64,000 nucleotides of DNA, from positions 1 to 64,000 of the forward strand of contig NZ_JACBYI010000007.1 in assembly GCF_019352175.1 (NCBI RefSeq), written 5' to 3'. Both the position numbers and the translations under genes were made by a program. Positions 36,074-44,613 of this stretch are shown one piece after another; positions within the stretch are counted from its first letter, which is position 1; each line of letters starts with the position of its first letter. The notes beneath the pieces were generated by a model. That model saw only the letters and a list, made by a program, of their open reading frames with translations, searched no databases and was not told where the DNA came from. Source of the stretch: Paenibacillus sp. S150 (lineage in GTDB: Bacteria > Bacillota > Bacilli > Paenibacillales > Paenibacillaceae).

Positions 36074-38593
36074 CTACTTCGCGTTAACCAGCTGTCCGCG
36101 GGTTACCCCAAGCTGGTTGGTTGCCTTCAGGCTTTTCCATACCTGCGTGCCGGAAATCTCCCCGCGCAGCGCACGGCTGTAGAGGCTGATAACCTCAGCG
36201 ACCTGCTCCGGCGTTTCTTCCAGAAACTCGACCCGGAAAGAGGAAACCCCAAGCTCGCGGAAATTGTTCAGGTATTCCGCACCGGACTGCTCTACGGCGT
36301 TGTACACGGTGTTGCGGCAGCCTTCGTCTACGCGGACGGGATGAGCCATGCCGATCCGGTCCTGAAGGGAAGCACGCTGCTCCTCGCAGGGGCGTCCGCA
36401 GTTCGTGTAGTCGGTGCCTTCGCTCATGAAGGTGCAGTACACACAGTGCTCCGTGTGGAACATCGGCAAATGCTGGTGGATCACGACCTCCATACGCGAG
36501 GTATCACTGTGTTCCAGCAGGTCTACCATCTGCTGGATGTTCAGGTCATAGGACGGCGTTACGGCATCGCAGCCCGCATTCAGGAACAGGTCCACCGCTT
36601 TGTGATTGGCGATATTCAGCGAGAAATCGCCGATCAGGCGCGGATGCACGGCATCCGGCTGCTCCATGCGGCGCTTCAGATAGTAATAGAGCGCGCCTGT
36701 ATTGCGTACCAGGACCGCATCCGGCTGCAACCGCAGGATATTGGCATGGTACCCGTTCTCGCCGGGCATATGGATGCGCGGCGTGGCCAGCGCAATGCTG
36801 GCCCCCGCAGCCCGTACAGCGTCCACCGCTGCCGGGAACTGCTTGATGAACTCGAAATCGGCGTAAATACTCGTTACGCCGGCTTCGAGCGCAGCCTGCA
36901 CCTGCGGCAGGCTGCGGCACAGCGCGGTAAGCTCCGCTTCACCGCGCAGGCCCGCGGCGCCCCTGCGGGAGGCGCCGCTGTAGACCTCCACCTCCCGTTT
37001 CACGTACACGGGAGGCTTCGGGCGCTCGCCCGCAAGCAGCTCCACCGCGCGGCGGCGGATGCTGTTCAACTCGCGCATAGGCACGATCACGCCGCCTTCC
37101 AGGTGCGGCTCCAATGCCTCCAGTTGGAACACGGTCCCGCCCAGGCGGCCGAATTGCTCTTCCAGCAGGGCGGCATCCATCGGACGCTTCTGCGCGGCTT
37201 CCAGCAGAAGCTCCGAGTCCACACGGACGGTGACGTTCTTCTGAACGTCCGTCCACCAGGTGGCCAGGGGCGCGCCTGCGCGCCCCTCCACCTTCACATG
37301 CACCGGGAAGACCCGGTAGGGCTTCCCGGTCTCATAGGTCTGACGCAGCGCCTTGTCGAGCGCCGGGTCATTCGTCTTCCAGATGCGGTCGCCCACATGC
37401 AAACGGCGCAGATCCACATCGCTCCGGCCAGGCACGATATCGATGATCCAGCCTTCCCCGGCTTCGCCCTCCAGCTTCACGCCTTTGCGGCGCAGATCGT
37501 AGACACGGCCTCCTTCTTCTTTCTTCGCCGGATCACCGGCGTCAAACACGATGCCGTCCCCGCGCTTCAGCGGAGCATGAATGCGGCAAACTACACCATC
37601 GCGCAGAATTTGTTCAACGGTCCCCATGTACACACCCCGGCTTTTCGGGAAAGTGCCGTCCACCAGCTTTTTGTTATTCGTTCCTTCGAGGAACCCATGT
37701 GTGAAGCCGCGGGAGAAGCTCTGCTGCAGCTCACGGATGTCTTCCCTGGAGGCAGGTGACCAATTCCCCTCAAAATACCGGTCAATCGCCTTGCGGTACT
37801 TGCCCACCACGTTCGCCACATACTCCGGGCTTTTGAGACGGCCCTCAATTTTGAAGGAGGTTACTCCTGCTTCGATCAGCTCCGGCATGAGATCAATTGC
37901 CGCCAGATCCTTAGGCGACAGCAGATAGGTTACATCGCCCATCGGCTTAATCTCGCCATCCACCATCAGGTCATACGGCAGACGGCAGGCCTGCGCACAT
38001 TCACCGCGGTTGGCGGAGCGTCCGCCCCACATTTCCGAAGTCAGACACTGGCCTGAATAGGAGACGCACAGCGCGCCATGCACAAAAACCTCCATCGGCA
38101 GGCGGGCCTGCTCCCCAATGGTGCGGATTTGCTTCAGGTTATTCTCGCGGCCAAGCACTACGCGCTCCAGCCCCCAGGGCTTCGTAAATTCCACCGCCTC
38201 CGGCGATGTGATCGTCATTTGCGTGGAACCGTGGATCGGGAAGTCCGGGGAGATCTCGCGGATCATTTTGACCAGCCCCAAATCCTGTACAATCACCGCG
38301 TCCACACCTGCATCCGCACAAGCGCCGATCAGTTCCTTGGCATCAGACAGCTCATTCTCAAACACCAATATATTAAAGGTCAGGAACCCCTTCACGCCGT
38401 AGCTGTGCAGAAATGCCATAATCTCCGGCAGCTCGTCCATGCGGAAGTTGTTCGCTCTCGCCCGTGCATTAAACTTCTCTACGCCAAAAAAGACAGCGTC
38501 CGCCCCGTTCGCCACCGCCGCACGCATGCAGTCCCAGTCGCCCGCCGGTGCCAGCAGCTCCACGTCTTCCCTGCGTATTCCTTGCTCGTTCAT
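36074..38593 (-). CDS. Peptidase U32 family protein, RlhA/YdcP-like
   Basis: An 839-residue protein of the U32 family. It opens with VELLAPAGDWDCMRAAVANG, has ADAVFFGVEKFNARARANNF, HGSTQMTI, the metal/Fe-S-type region MEVFVHGALCVSYSGQCLTS followed by RGECAQACRLPYDL, and FKIEGRLKSPEYVANVV. A DUF3656-like middle and a second barrel-like C-terminal part follow, with another cysteine set (EHCVYCTFM, NCGRPC). The architecture resembles RlhA, which makes 5-hydroxycytidine in 23S rRNA with iron-sulfur and prephenate help; U32 proteins generally modify RNA rather than cut peptides. It is longer than the E. coli protein, owing to the C-terminal extension. The ATG has GGGAGG 6 bases upstream. Single gene with its own terminator. 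Confidence 0.88.
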   Translation of the reverse strand: MNEQGIRREDVELLAPAGDWDCMRAAVANGADAVFFGVEKFNARARANNFRMDELPEIMAFLHSYGVKGFLTFNILVFENELSDAKELIGACADAGVDAVIVQDLGLVKMIREISPDFPIHGSTQMTITSPEAVEFTKPWGLERVVLGRENNLKQIRTIGEQARLPMEVFVHGALCVSYSGQCLTSEMWGGRSANRGECAQACRLPYDLMVDGEIKPMGDVTYLLSPKDLAAIDLMPELIEAGVTSFKIEGRLKSPEYVANVVGKYRKAIDRYFEGNWSPASREDIRELQQSFSRGFTHGFLEGTNNKKLVDGTFPKSRGVYMGTVEQILRDGVVCRIHAPLKRGDGIVFDAGDPAKKEEGGRVYDLRRKGVKLEGEAGEGWIIDIVPGRSDVDLRRLHVGDRIWKTNDPALDKALRQTYETGKPYRVFPVHVKVEGRAGAPLATWWTDVQKNVTVRVDSELLLEAAQKRPMDAALLEEQFGRLGGTVFQLEALEPHLEGGVIVPMRELNSIRRRAVELLAGERPKPPVYVKREVEVYSGASRRGAAGLRGEAELTALCRSLPQVQAALEAGVTSIYADFEFIKQFPAAVDAVRAAGASIALATPRIHMPGENGYHANILRLQPDAVLVRNTGALYYYLKRRMEQPDAVHPRLIGDFSLNIANHKAVDLFLNAGCDAVTPSYDLNIQQMVDLLEHSDTSRMEVVIHQHLPMFHTEHCVYCTFMSEGTDYTNCGRPCEEQRASLQDRIGMAHPVRVDEGCRNTVYNAVEQSGAEYLNNFRELGVSSFRVEFLEETPEQVAEVISLYSRALRGEISGTQVWKSLKATNQLGVTRGQLVNAK

Positions 38594-38738
38594 TTATATC
38601 CTCCCAAACCGCCTTGCCGGCGGGTCATTTAAAGCTTTTTAACCTATTAATTGTATCAAATATCACACCTCCGCGCCATCGGTTTGCCAAGATTTATATA
38701 GAATACAAAGCAGCCTGGCTGCCTTTTCACAAATTCAC

Positions 38739-38777
38739 AAAAAAAACGCCCGGCTGCCAAAATGGCAATGGGACGTT
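38739..38777 (-). terminator. Terminator after the copper-amine-oxidase-domain gene
   Basis: On the minus strand AACGTCCC and GGGCGTT can pair around a nested TTGCCA/TGGCAG, followed by eight T. It lies 22 bases after the stop codon. Confidence 0.7.
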
Positions 38778-38798
38778 CTACGTTTGACCTTTTTAAAT

Positions 38799-40721
38799 CT
38801 ACTCCCCACCCTCCGCCAGTCGGAAGGAATTCAGCGTCTGCTCCAGAACAGCCTGCTGCGCAGGAGTCGCGTTGGCATCGTTCAGGGTGGCGGTGAGGGT
38901 GTAGACCAGATCATTTTTGCCAAAAATGATTTGCCGGGTCTGGCCGGAAATGCCGCCCCTGGTCTGGCGGACAGTCAGCTCAGTAGCCGGAACTCCCGCG
39001 AAAAGAGTCTCTTCCATACGGATTACACGGGGACCCTTGGGATCGTTTTTGCTGTTCTTGTAGTAGCTTTGCAGCAAGCTCACGGCGTATTCCACCGACC
39101 CCTCCGGGCTTGCATTGATCTGGAACCGCCCGCCGGGGAAGCGGTATTCCACAGTCTGGGTCTCGAAAATATCCTGGTAAGGCGTCCATAGCCGGGGAAT
39201 GTCGATGCTGTAGCCGTAGGCTTTGGAGCTTTTGGTTGCAGCCTTGCTGCGGAGCGCAGTGTAGTCATCCGTCTCCAGCCTGCCGAAATTCTCCTTAACC
39301 ATGGCAAAATCAATATCTATGGAGCTTAAGATCGTCCCGAATCTCTCCTTATCCTCATCCTGTCCCGCCGCAGCCAGATACTCTATATAGTAGCGGTAGC
39401 CGGATTTTTGCAATAGAATCTGGTATTGCGTGCTCCAGCCGCTGCCGGGATTCAGCCGCGTTTCCTTCACAAGAACCGGTTCGCCGGAAACCTCAAACCT
39501 CACATCCTCTTGAAGCGCATAGGCATCCGGCACATAGCTGTCTTTAAGCTGCGCCTCCAGGTCCTTGCTCCAGCTCTCCAGCGCAGCTCCGGAAGGGGCG
39601 GAAGAAACTTTTACACGCAGATGGCTTCCCTGGCTGCTCTCATAGTATAGGCGCTGATCATCCATGCTCCAGTCCGCAGGGATCTGCAGCGATATGCCGT
39701 AATCGTCGTTGTAGCCCTCACGCATTCCGTTTTTGACGGTGGAAAGGTCGCGGATGCTTCGGTCACCGGCGTTAAACGAAGGGGTGAATGAGTCCAGCAG
39801 CGGCGCGTATTTGTTCAGATCCTTGTAATTGGCGGCAGTATCGTCAGTCAGATATAGCTCGTATAATCTTCCGCCGCTGTAATACTGCCGGCCTTCCCAC
39901 AATGCGCCGCTGGTATCCTTGCTGACAATACGCGCGTATGGAAACGCCGCATCCGGAAAAGTCGCCCGGTCCAGAATGGTCTCCCCGCCTTCCTCCGCCT
40001 CACGGACCAGCCTCTCCTGCAATTCATCGGGATCTGCCGCTGTTTCCAGCGGTGAAGCATGAATCTCCAGATAATACAGATTCTCGGCGCTCATAAAGGT
40101 CGCTACGCTCTCATTGCCGCCACTGTCGCCGACAACAAGACCGGGCGGATAATTCAGGCTCCATTCAAAGTAGCTGTTGCCTATCCGTGTTTTGCCGGCA
40201 CCGCTGTCAATGCCGCCGGTCTCCGGCGTATCCTCTTCACCACTCTCCTCAGGCGCCAGCGTCACCAGCAGTCCGCCGCCGCTGCCTTGGGCTATCCGCG
40301 CTCCCAGCACCCCGGCCACGAAACGCAGCGGAACCAGCAGTGTTCCGGAAACCATACGCGGCGGAGCGTCAAGCGTAATTTTGGTTCCATCCTTCCAGGC
40401 CGTCGTGCTGCCTATGGTCATCGCCCCGGTATGGGGACCGTACATCACCTTGACCACATCGTCCCCTTCAAGGGAAACGGCGCTGCCGAAGGCTTTTTTG
40501 AACACGCCCAGCGGCACGAGTACAGTCCCGTTGTCCACTATGGGCTTAGCAATCACGATCTTCTCCCCGTTCACGGTGGCGGCTGTGCTCCCGACCTTAA
40601 TATTCAGCTGCAGCAGCTTCTGCTCCGCCGCCTGCGCTTCCCGCACCGGCAGCAAGGACGCAAGCAGCAGCAATGCGAGCAATGCGCAAACCCCTCTCCG
40701 CATCCTGCGGCATGCAGCCAT
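38799..40721 (-). CDS. Secreted protein with copper amine oxidase N-terminal-like domain
   Basis: A 640-residue exported protein. The signal peptide runs from MRRGVCALLALLLLASLLPV to a likely cut after REAQA. Residues of about 35-155 hold the copper amine oxidase N-like repeat common in Paenibacillus surface proteins (INVNGEK-type TVNGEKIVIAKPIVDNGTVL, VPLGVFKKAFG, TLLVPLRFVAGVLGA). The rest looks like three related domains of about 150 residues with PsbP/DUF1795-like features (YGISLQIPADWSM, YGYSIDIPRLWTPY, each followed by a strand-rich stretch). No enzymatic motif was recognised. The ATG at 40721 has AAAGGA very close; an internal ATG six codons on is also possible. It follows the HtrA-like gene by 25 bases, on the same strand, so the two are probably cotranscribed. 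Role unknown; a cell-surface task is inferred. Confidence 0.75.
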   Translation of the reverse strand: MAACRRMRRGVCALLALLLLASLLPVREAQAAEQKLLQLNIKVGSTAATVNGEKIVIAKPIVDNGTVLVPLGVFKKAFGSAVSLEGDDVVKVMYGPHTGAMTIGSTTAWKDGTKITLDAPPRMVSGTLLVPLRFVAGVLGARIAQGSGGGLLVTLAPEESGEEDTPETGGIDSGAGKTRIGNSYFEWSLNYPPGLVVGDSGGNESVATFMSAENLYYLEIHASPLETAADPDELQERLVREAEEGGETILDRATFPDAAFPYARIVSKDTSGALWEGRQYYSGGRLYELYLTDDTAANYKDLNKYAPLLDSFTPSFNAGDRSIRDLSTVKNGMREGYNDDYGISLQIPADWSMDDQRLYYESSQGSHLRVKVSSAPSGAALESWSKDLEAQLKDSYVPDAYALQEDVRFEVSGEPVLVKETRLNPGSGWSTQYQILLQKSGYRYYIEYLAAAGQDEDKERFGTILSSIDIDFAMVKENFGRLETDDYTALRSKAATKSSKAYGYSIDIPRLWTPYQDIFETQTVEYRFPGGRFQINASPEGSVEYAVSLLQSYYKNSKNDPKGPRVIRMEETLFAGVPATELTVRQTRGGISGQTRQIIFGKNDLVYTLTATLNDANATPAQQAVLEQTLNSFRLAEGGE

Positions 40722-40746
40722 TATTCCTTTTGCCGCCGGAAACGTG

Positions 40747-41922
40747 TTACTTCTCTGCTTGTGGTGACTCTGCAGCCTCATCGCCCTCCGCCTCCTCTCC
40801 GCCGAGCAGCGGATCACCCTGTCCCAGCACAAGCCTGCGGGTCACGATATCCCCGTCACTTTGCATCAGCAGCGTCACTGCTGCGCCCGGCTTGTAGCTT
40901 TTGAACCATTCGTTTATATCTACCAGCGAAACGACACGGTGGCCGTCAATTGCATACAGCACATCACCTGCGGCAACGCCTGCTTTTTGGGCTTCCGCAG
41001 ATACGACCTTCGTTACAGTCAACGGGTCCTGGGCAGGCAGGCTGACAATGGCGGACCAGCTTTCCTCCAGCTCCAGACCCAGACTTGGACGTTTCACCTC
41101 GCCGTATTTGAACAGCTGGTTCATAATATACTGCACCGTATCCGCCGGAATGGAGAAGCCCATATTTTCCACACCAACCGCAGCGTATTTCAGGCTGTTC
41201 ACGCCAAGCACTTCCCCCTTCATGTTGATCAGCGGCCCCCCGCTGTTCCCGGGGTTAATCGCCGTATCACTTTGAATCAGCCTGTAGGCGGCATCCACCG
41301 CACGGTTCAGCCCGCTGACCACACCCACGGTAGCCGAATTCCGCAACGCAAAAGATATGGGAGTTCCGATGGCAATCACCTTTTCCCCCACCTGGATTTT
41401 GTCCGGTGAGCCGGCAAATTTGGCAGGCTTCAGGGATTTGGCGTTGATTTTAACCAGTGCCAGATCACTGACCTCATCGAAATAGGAAGCGGTAATCTTG
41501 TAGTTTTTTCCATCTGAAGTTACCGCTACGGCGTTCTGCAATCCTTTCATGACATGCGCATTGGTAATAATCCAGCCGTCCGCTTTGACAATGATTCCCG
41601 AGCCATGGGTCAGATTGTACCGGTCATCCGGTCCGCTGCTGCGGCCGCCGTTATCTTTGCCGATGATGCCCACTACTGACGGGGACACCTCCCTGATAAT
41701 CTGCGGCACAGGGTCAGCTGTGACCACCGCATTCTTTTTGCCGGCGGCTGCTGTAGCGGCTGCTTGCCTGATAACCCCGTCCTTGAAGCCGCCGGCCGCA
41801 GCCGGGCGTCCTTCCGAATATGCCGCAGCAAGCACTGAAGATGTACCGCCTCCCGCACCTAACAGCAGCAATCCGCTCAGCAGCAAGCCAAGGCATCTTT
41901 TATACAAACGATCCTTCCGCAT
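40747..41922 (-). CDS. HtrA/DegP-like serine protease with PDZ domain
   Basis: A 391-residue exported protease. An N-terminal hydrophobic segment (residues 10-33, LGLLLSGLLLLGAGGG) is either signal peptide or anchor. The trypsin-like domain has the triad His123 (TNAHV), Asp153 (VSDLALVKI) and Ser227 (PGNSGGP). A PDZ domain follows from about 285, with the GVAAGDVLYAIDGHRVVS motif. The tail is acidic. Such proteases degrade or refold damaged proteins outside the membrane. AAAGGGAGGTG precedes the ATG. It is followed, 25 bases later, by the copper-amine-oxidase-domain protein. The linker around residues 34-75 is Ala-rich and low-complexity. Catalytic residues are all present. Confidence 0.92.
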   Translation of the reverse strand: MRKDRLYKRCLGLLLSGLLLLGAGGGTSSVLAAAYSEGRPAAAGGFKDGVIRQAAATAAAGKKNAVVTADPVPQIIREVSPSVVGIIGKDNGGRSSGPDDRYNLTHGSGIIVKADGWIITNAHVMKGLQNAVAVTSDGKNYKITASYFDEVSDLALVKINAKSLKPAKFAGSPDKIQVGEKVIAIGTPISFALRNSATVGVVSGLNRAVDAAYRLIQSDTAINPGNSGGPLINMKGEVLGVNSLKYAAVGVENMGFSIPADTVQYIMNQLFKYGEVKRPSLGLELEESWSAIVSLPAQDPLTVTKVVSAEAQKAGVAAGDVLYAIDGHRVVSLVDINEWFKSYKPGAAVTLLMQSDGDIVTRRLVLGQGDPLLGGEEAEGDEAAESPQAEK

Positions 41923-41989
41923 CCGCCTTCACCTCCCTTTCATAATCTATAAATAACTGAAATATAAACCGGAATTCTCCAGTAATGAT

Positions 41990-42034
41990 AAAAAGACGCC
42001 TTCAGCAGCGCCAGCGGCGGTTAAAGGTGTCTTT
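41990..42034 (-). terminator. Terminator after the small membrane protein gene
   Basis: On the minus strand AAAGACACCTTT pairs with AAGGCGTCTTT, with G-U pairs, followed by a T run. It lies 36 bases after the stop of the gene at 42070. Confidence 0.75.
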
Positions 42035-42069
42035 GGGAAATGTGAAGCTCTGCGATTGTCTCTTGCGTA

Positions 42070-42318
42070 CTAGCTTAACCAGTTCATCACCATCGCGTAG
42101 TCGGAAACCGCAAACACCAGCAGGCTCACCACTCCAAAGGCAATGGCGAATTTGTTCTTCTGGGGCGCCCGGAGCAGCCGGACCACTCCAATGAAGATCA
42201 GAATGGTGAACAAAATCATAAATACATCGAAGGTATGAAATTTAGACGGCTCCTGCACGGCAGCTTCAGCAAGCAGCAATGGCATTACCTCCCCGAGAGT
42301 ATTGTCAAGCAAGTTCAT
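42070..42318 (-). CDS. Small two-helix membrane protein (possibly DUF2759/YqgW-like)
   Basis: An 82-residue protein with two membrane helices (FDVFMILFTILIFIGVVRLL and AIAFGVVSLLVFAVSDYAMV) joined by a basic loop RAPQKNKF. Length and helix pattern recall the DUF2759 proteins of Bacillus, which have no known function; I am not certain of that link. The start is uncertain: ATG at 42318 has a weak site, while GGGGAGGT lies just before an in-frame ATG at 42285, and a TTG a few codons on would have ideal spacing. It has its own terminator. Confidence 0.6.
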   Translation of the reverse strand: MNLLDNTLGEVMPLLLAEAAVQEPSKFHTFDVFMILFTILIFIGVVRLLRAPQKNKFAIAFGVVSLLVFAVSDYAMVMNWLS

Positions 42319-42790
42319 CTAATCCATATCTTCTTCTATGTTATCGCTACCATTTCAGTGACGCAATAGAAAATCCTTAAAAAATTATGTAATTGTCACG
42401 AAAAATATTTTTCCCGGTGTGTATATGCTGCACATCAGCGATTTTTATCATTGATACTTACGCTTGTGCATTCTTATCAAAGGGCTGGCTCCATGGGTCA
42501 GAGGCTTTGAAGTCCTTATTAAGTATTCAACGAAAATGCCTCTCTTTGAATCTTACGGCGGACATGCTCTGCATATGCCTGTCTGAACTATCAGCAAGTC
42601 CTTATTTATTTATAAACAATCGTTATACCGTTTGCTACAACCCTCACTGCCGGGCGGCTGCCGGCTATGTTACCATCGGGCTTGTGATCCTAATTGCCTG
42701 TTGGCTTGGGCAGATACCCCGCTCTTTTCGCGGAACCATCAGCAGCTGATATTTCGCAGGATAACTACATAAGCAGAGAGGATGTTAGGT
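42319..42790. other. Upstream region of the nitrite/sulfite reductase, no gene recognised
   Basis: 470 bases. The left half is AT-rich and presumably holds divergent promoters. A 118-codon plus frame (42393-42749) lacks a ribosome binding site and protein character. I looked for an S-box, T-box or other leader and did not find a convincing one. Confidence 0.5.
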
Positions 42791-44422
42791 ATGGCTTACG
42801 AACCGTTGTGGAGTGCCAGCCCCGAGAAATTGGGCAAGTTCGAATTCGTCAAACTGCAAAAGGACGGACTCGATGTGATCCGTACCATTATTGAAAAATA
42901 TGCCCTGGAGGGCTACAGCTCCATCCCGCCCGATGATATGGATCTGTTCAAATGGGCAGGGGTGTACCAGCAAAAGCCGCGTGAAGGTTATTTCATGATG
43001 CGTGTACGCATCAACACCGGTATTATGAGCTCAGTTCAGGCCAGAGCGCTGGCCGAAATTGCCAGACTCTACGGACGCAGCCTGATTGATGTGACTACAC
43101 GCCAGGCTATCCAGTTCCATTGGCTGACCGTTGAGAATTTGCCGGATATTTTCAAGCGCCTGGAAGCTGCCGGACTCTATTCCTTCGAAGCCTGCGGCGA
43201 CTGTCCGCGGACGATTGTCGGCAACCCGCTGGCAGGCATTGATAAAGATGAGCTGTTCGACACAACGGATATTGTGGAGCAGCTGAATGACTTCTTCATG
43301 CTGAACCGCGATTTCTCGAACCTGCCGCGCAAATTCAAAATGTCTGTGTCGGCCAACAAGTACAACAATGCGCAAGCGGAAATTAACGACTTGGCCTATA
43401 CCCCCGCTGTAAAAGTCATCGGCGGCCTGGAAGTTCCCGGCTTCCATCTGATGGTGGGCGGCGGATTGTCGGCCAAGCCCCATCTGGCGCAAAAGCTTGA
43501 TGTCTTCGTGAAGCCGGAAGAAGCGCTTAAGGTTGCGGCAGGGGTAATCACGCTCTTCCGGGATTACGGCTACCGTGAAAAGCGCCATCATGCCCGTCTG
43601 AAATTCCTCGTCGCCGACTGGGGCGCGGAGAAATTCAGAGAGAAGCTTATTGAAGCAGTCGGCGAGCTGCCCACGCGCGGTGAAGATCAGACGATTGGCT
43701 GGCAGGCCGCTTATTTTGACGGAGTCCATCCGCAGGTTCAGGAAGGCCTCAATTATGTGGGGCTGAATGTTCCAGTCGGACGGCTGAACAGCGATGAGCT
43801 GGTACAGCTTGCCGGGCTTGCCGATCAATATGGCGAAGGCAAACTCCGCACTACCATGTCGCAAAATATAATCATCAGCGGTGTACCGGATGCGAAGCTT
43901 GAAGCACTCCTGGAAGCACCGGTTCTGAAGCGGCTGTCTCCAACAGCCAAAAACTTCATCAGCCGCACCGTCGCCTGCACAGGCAATGAATTCTGCAACC
44001 TGGCCATCGTGGAGACCAAACAGCGCGCTATCAGCGTTGCCGCATACCTGGATGAGCATGTCCGGCTTGAAGAGAAGCTGCGGATACATTTCATCGGCTG
44101 CCCCAATGCCTGCGGGCAAAAGCAGGTTGCCGATATCGGCCTGCAGGGCACACTGATCAAGACACCGGACGGCATGACCGATGCATTCGACATCGCCGTC
44201 GGCGGTACACTGGGCTGCGGGGACCGCGGCCCTGCGGCCGAATTCGCCCGCCCTCTAAAAGGACGCGTGAAGGGGGACCGGGTGGGACCGGTTCTGGAGC
44301 AGCTGATTTCGTTCTATACTGAACAGCGGCAGGAGCAGGAGAATTTCCACGCATTTACAGGCCGGGTGGGAGTGCCTGCTCTTCAAGAGCGGCTTACCGC
44401 GATATTGGCGGCCGAGCTGTAA
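42791..44422 (+). CDS. Ferredoxin-dependent nitrite/sulfite reductase (siroheme, 4Fe-4S)
   Basis: Reduces nitrite to ammonia or sulfite to sulfide with six electrons from ferredoxin. At 543 residues it has the duplicated half-domains: YFMMRVRINTGIMSSVQARA and IDVTTRQAIQFHWLTVEN in the first half; GRLNSDELVQLAGLADQYG and LRTTMSQNIIISGV in the second. The siroheme/4Fe-4S cysteines are C-x5-C in ACTGNEFCNLA and C-x3-C in GCPNACGQ. The family does not let nitrite and sulfite reductases be told apart safely by motif. The start at ATG 42791 is chosen since GAGAGG lies 9 bases before it; ATG at 42782 would leave no spacer. It stands alone; no cys or nas genes are next to it. Confidence 0.9.
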   Translation: MAYEPLWSASPEKLGKFEFVKLQKDGLDVIRTIIEKYALEGYSSIPPDDMDLFKWAGVYQQKPREGYFMMRVRINTGIMSSVQARALAEIARLYGRSLIDVTTRQAIQFHWLTVENLPDIFKRLEAAGLYSFEACGDCPRTIVGNPLAGIDKDELFDTTDIVEQLNDFFMLNRDFSNLPRKFKMSVSANKYNNAQAEINDLAYTPAVKVIGGLEVPGFHLMVGGGLSAKPHLAQKLDVFVKPEEALKVAAGVITLFRDYGYREKRHHARLKFLVADWGAEKFREKLIEAVGELPTRGEDQTIGWQAAYFDGVHPQVQEGLNYVGLNVPVGRLNSDELVQLAGLADQYGEGKLRTTMSQNIIISGVPDAKLEALLEAPVLKRLSPTAKNFISRTVACTGNEFCNLAIVETKQRAISVAAYLDEHVRLEEKLRIHFIGCPNACGQKQVADIGLQGTLIKTPDGMTDAFDIAVGGTLGCGDRGPAAEFARPLKGRVKGDRVGPVLEQLISFYTEQRQEQENFHAFTGRVGVPALQERLTAILAAEL

Positions 44423-44525
44423 TCTCACAATGCGGATCAAGGTCTTCTGAAATATATTGTATATAAGAATCTGGATGCGTATTGGAATCAGCAGCCATTA
44501 AATCGCAAGCTTGTATAGTATGTAA

Positions 44526-44554
44526 AAGGGCCGCGGTGTATTGCCACGGCCCTT
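44526..44554. terminator. Terminator between the reductase and uvrA
   Basis: AAGGGCCG/CGGCCCTT (44526-44533 with 44547-44554) forms an 8-bp stem with extra pairing in the loop. The better T run (TTTTACA) is on the minus strand, so it mainly serves uvrA. Confidence 0.65.
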
Positions 44555-44613
44555 CGTGTTCTTCTGTTCCCCGGCAGAACGCTTATCCCTCTCCGCACAG
44601 AAAGTGATGTCTG

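Noticed and set aside
36341-37759. 472-codon open frame opposite the U32 gene
   Set aside because: Shadow of a long GC-rich gene; composition is not protein-like, and the minus-strand gene has clear motifs and a ribosome binding site.
42480-42640. Possible S-box riboswitch before the nitrite/sulfite reductase (CTTATCAAAGGG)
   Set aside because: Only a few bases resemble the S-box start; the later conserved blocks are absent.
43031-44119. 362-codon open frame opposite the nitrite/sulfite reductase
   Set aside because: Antisense shadow of a gene with all siroheme-cluster cysteines.
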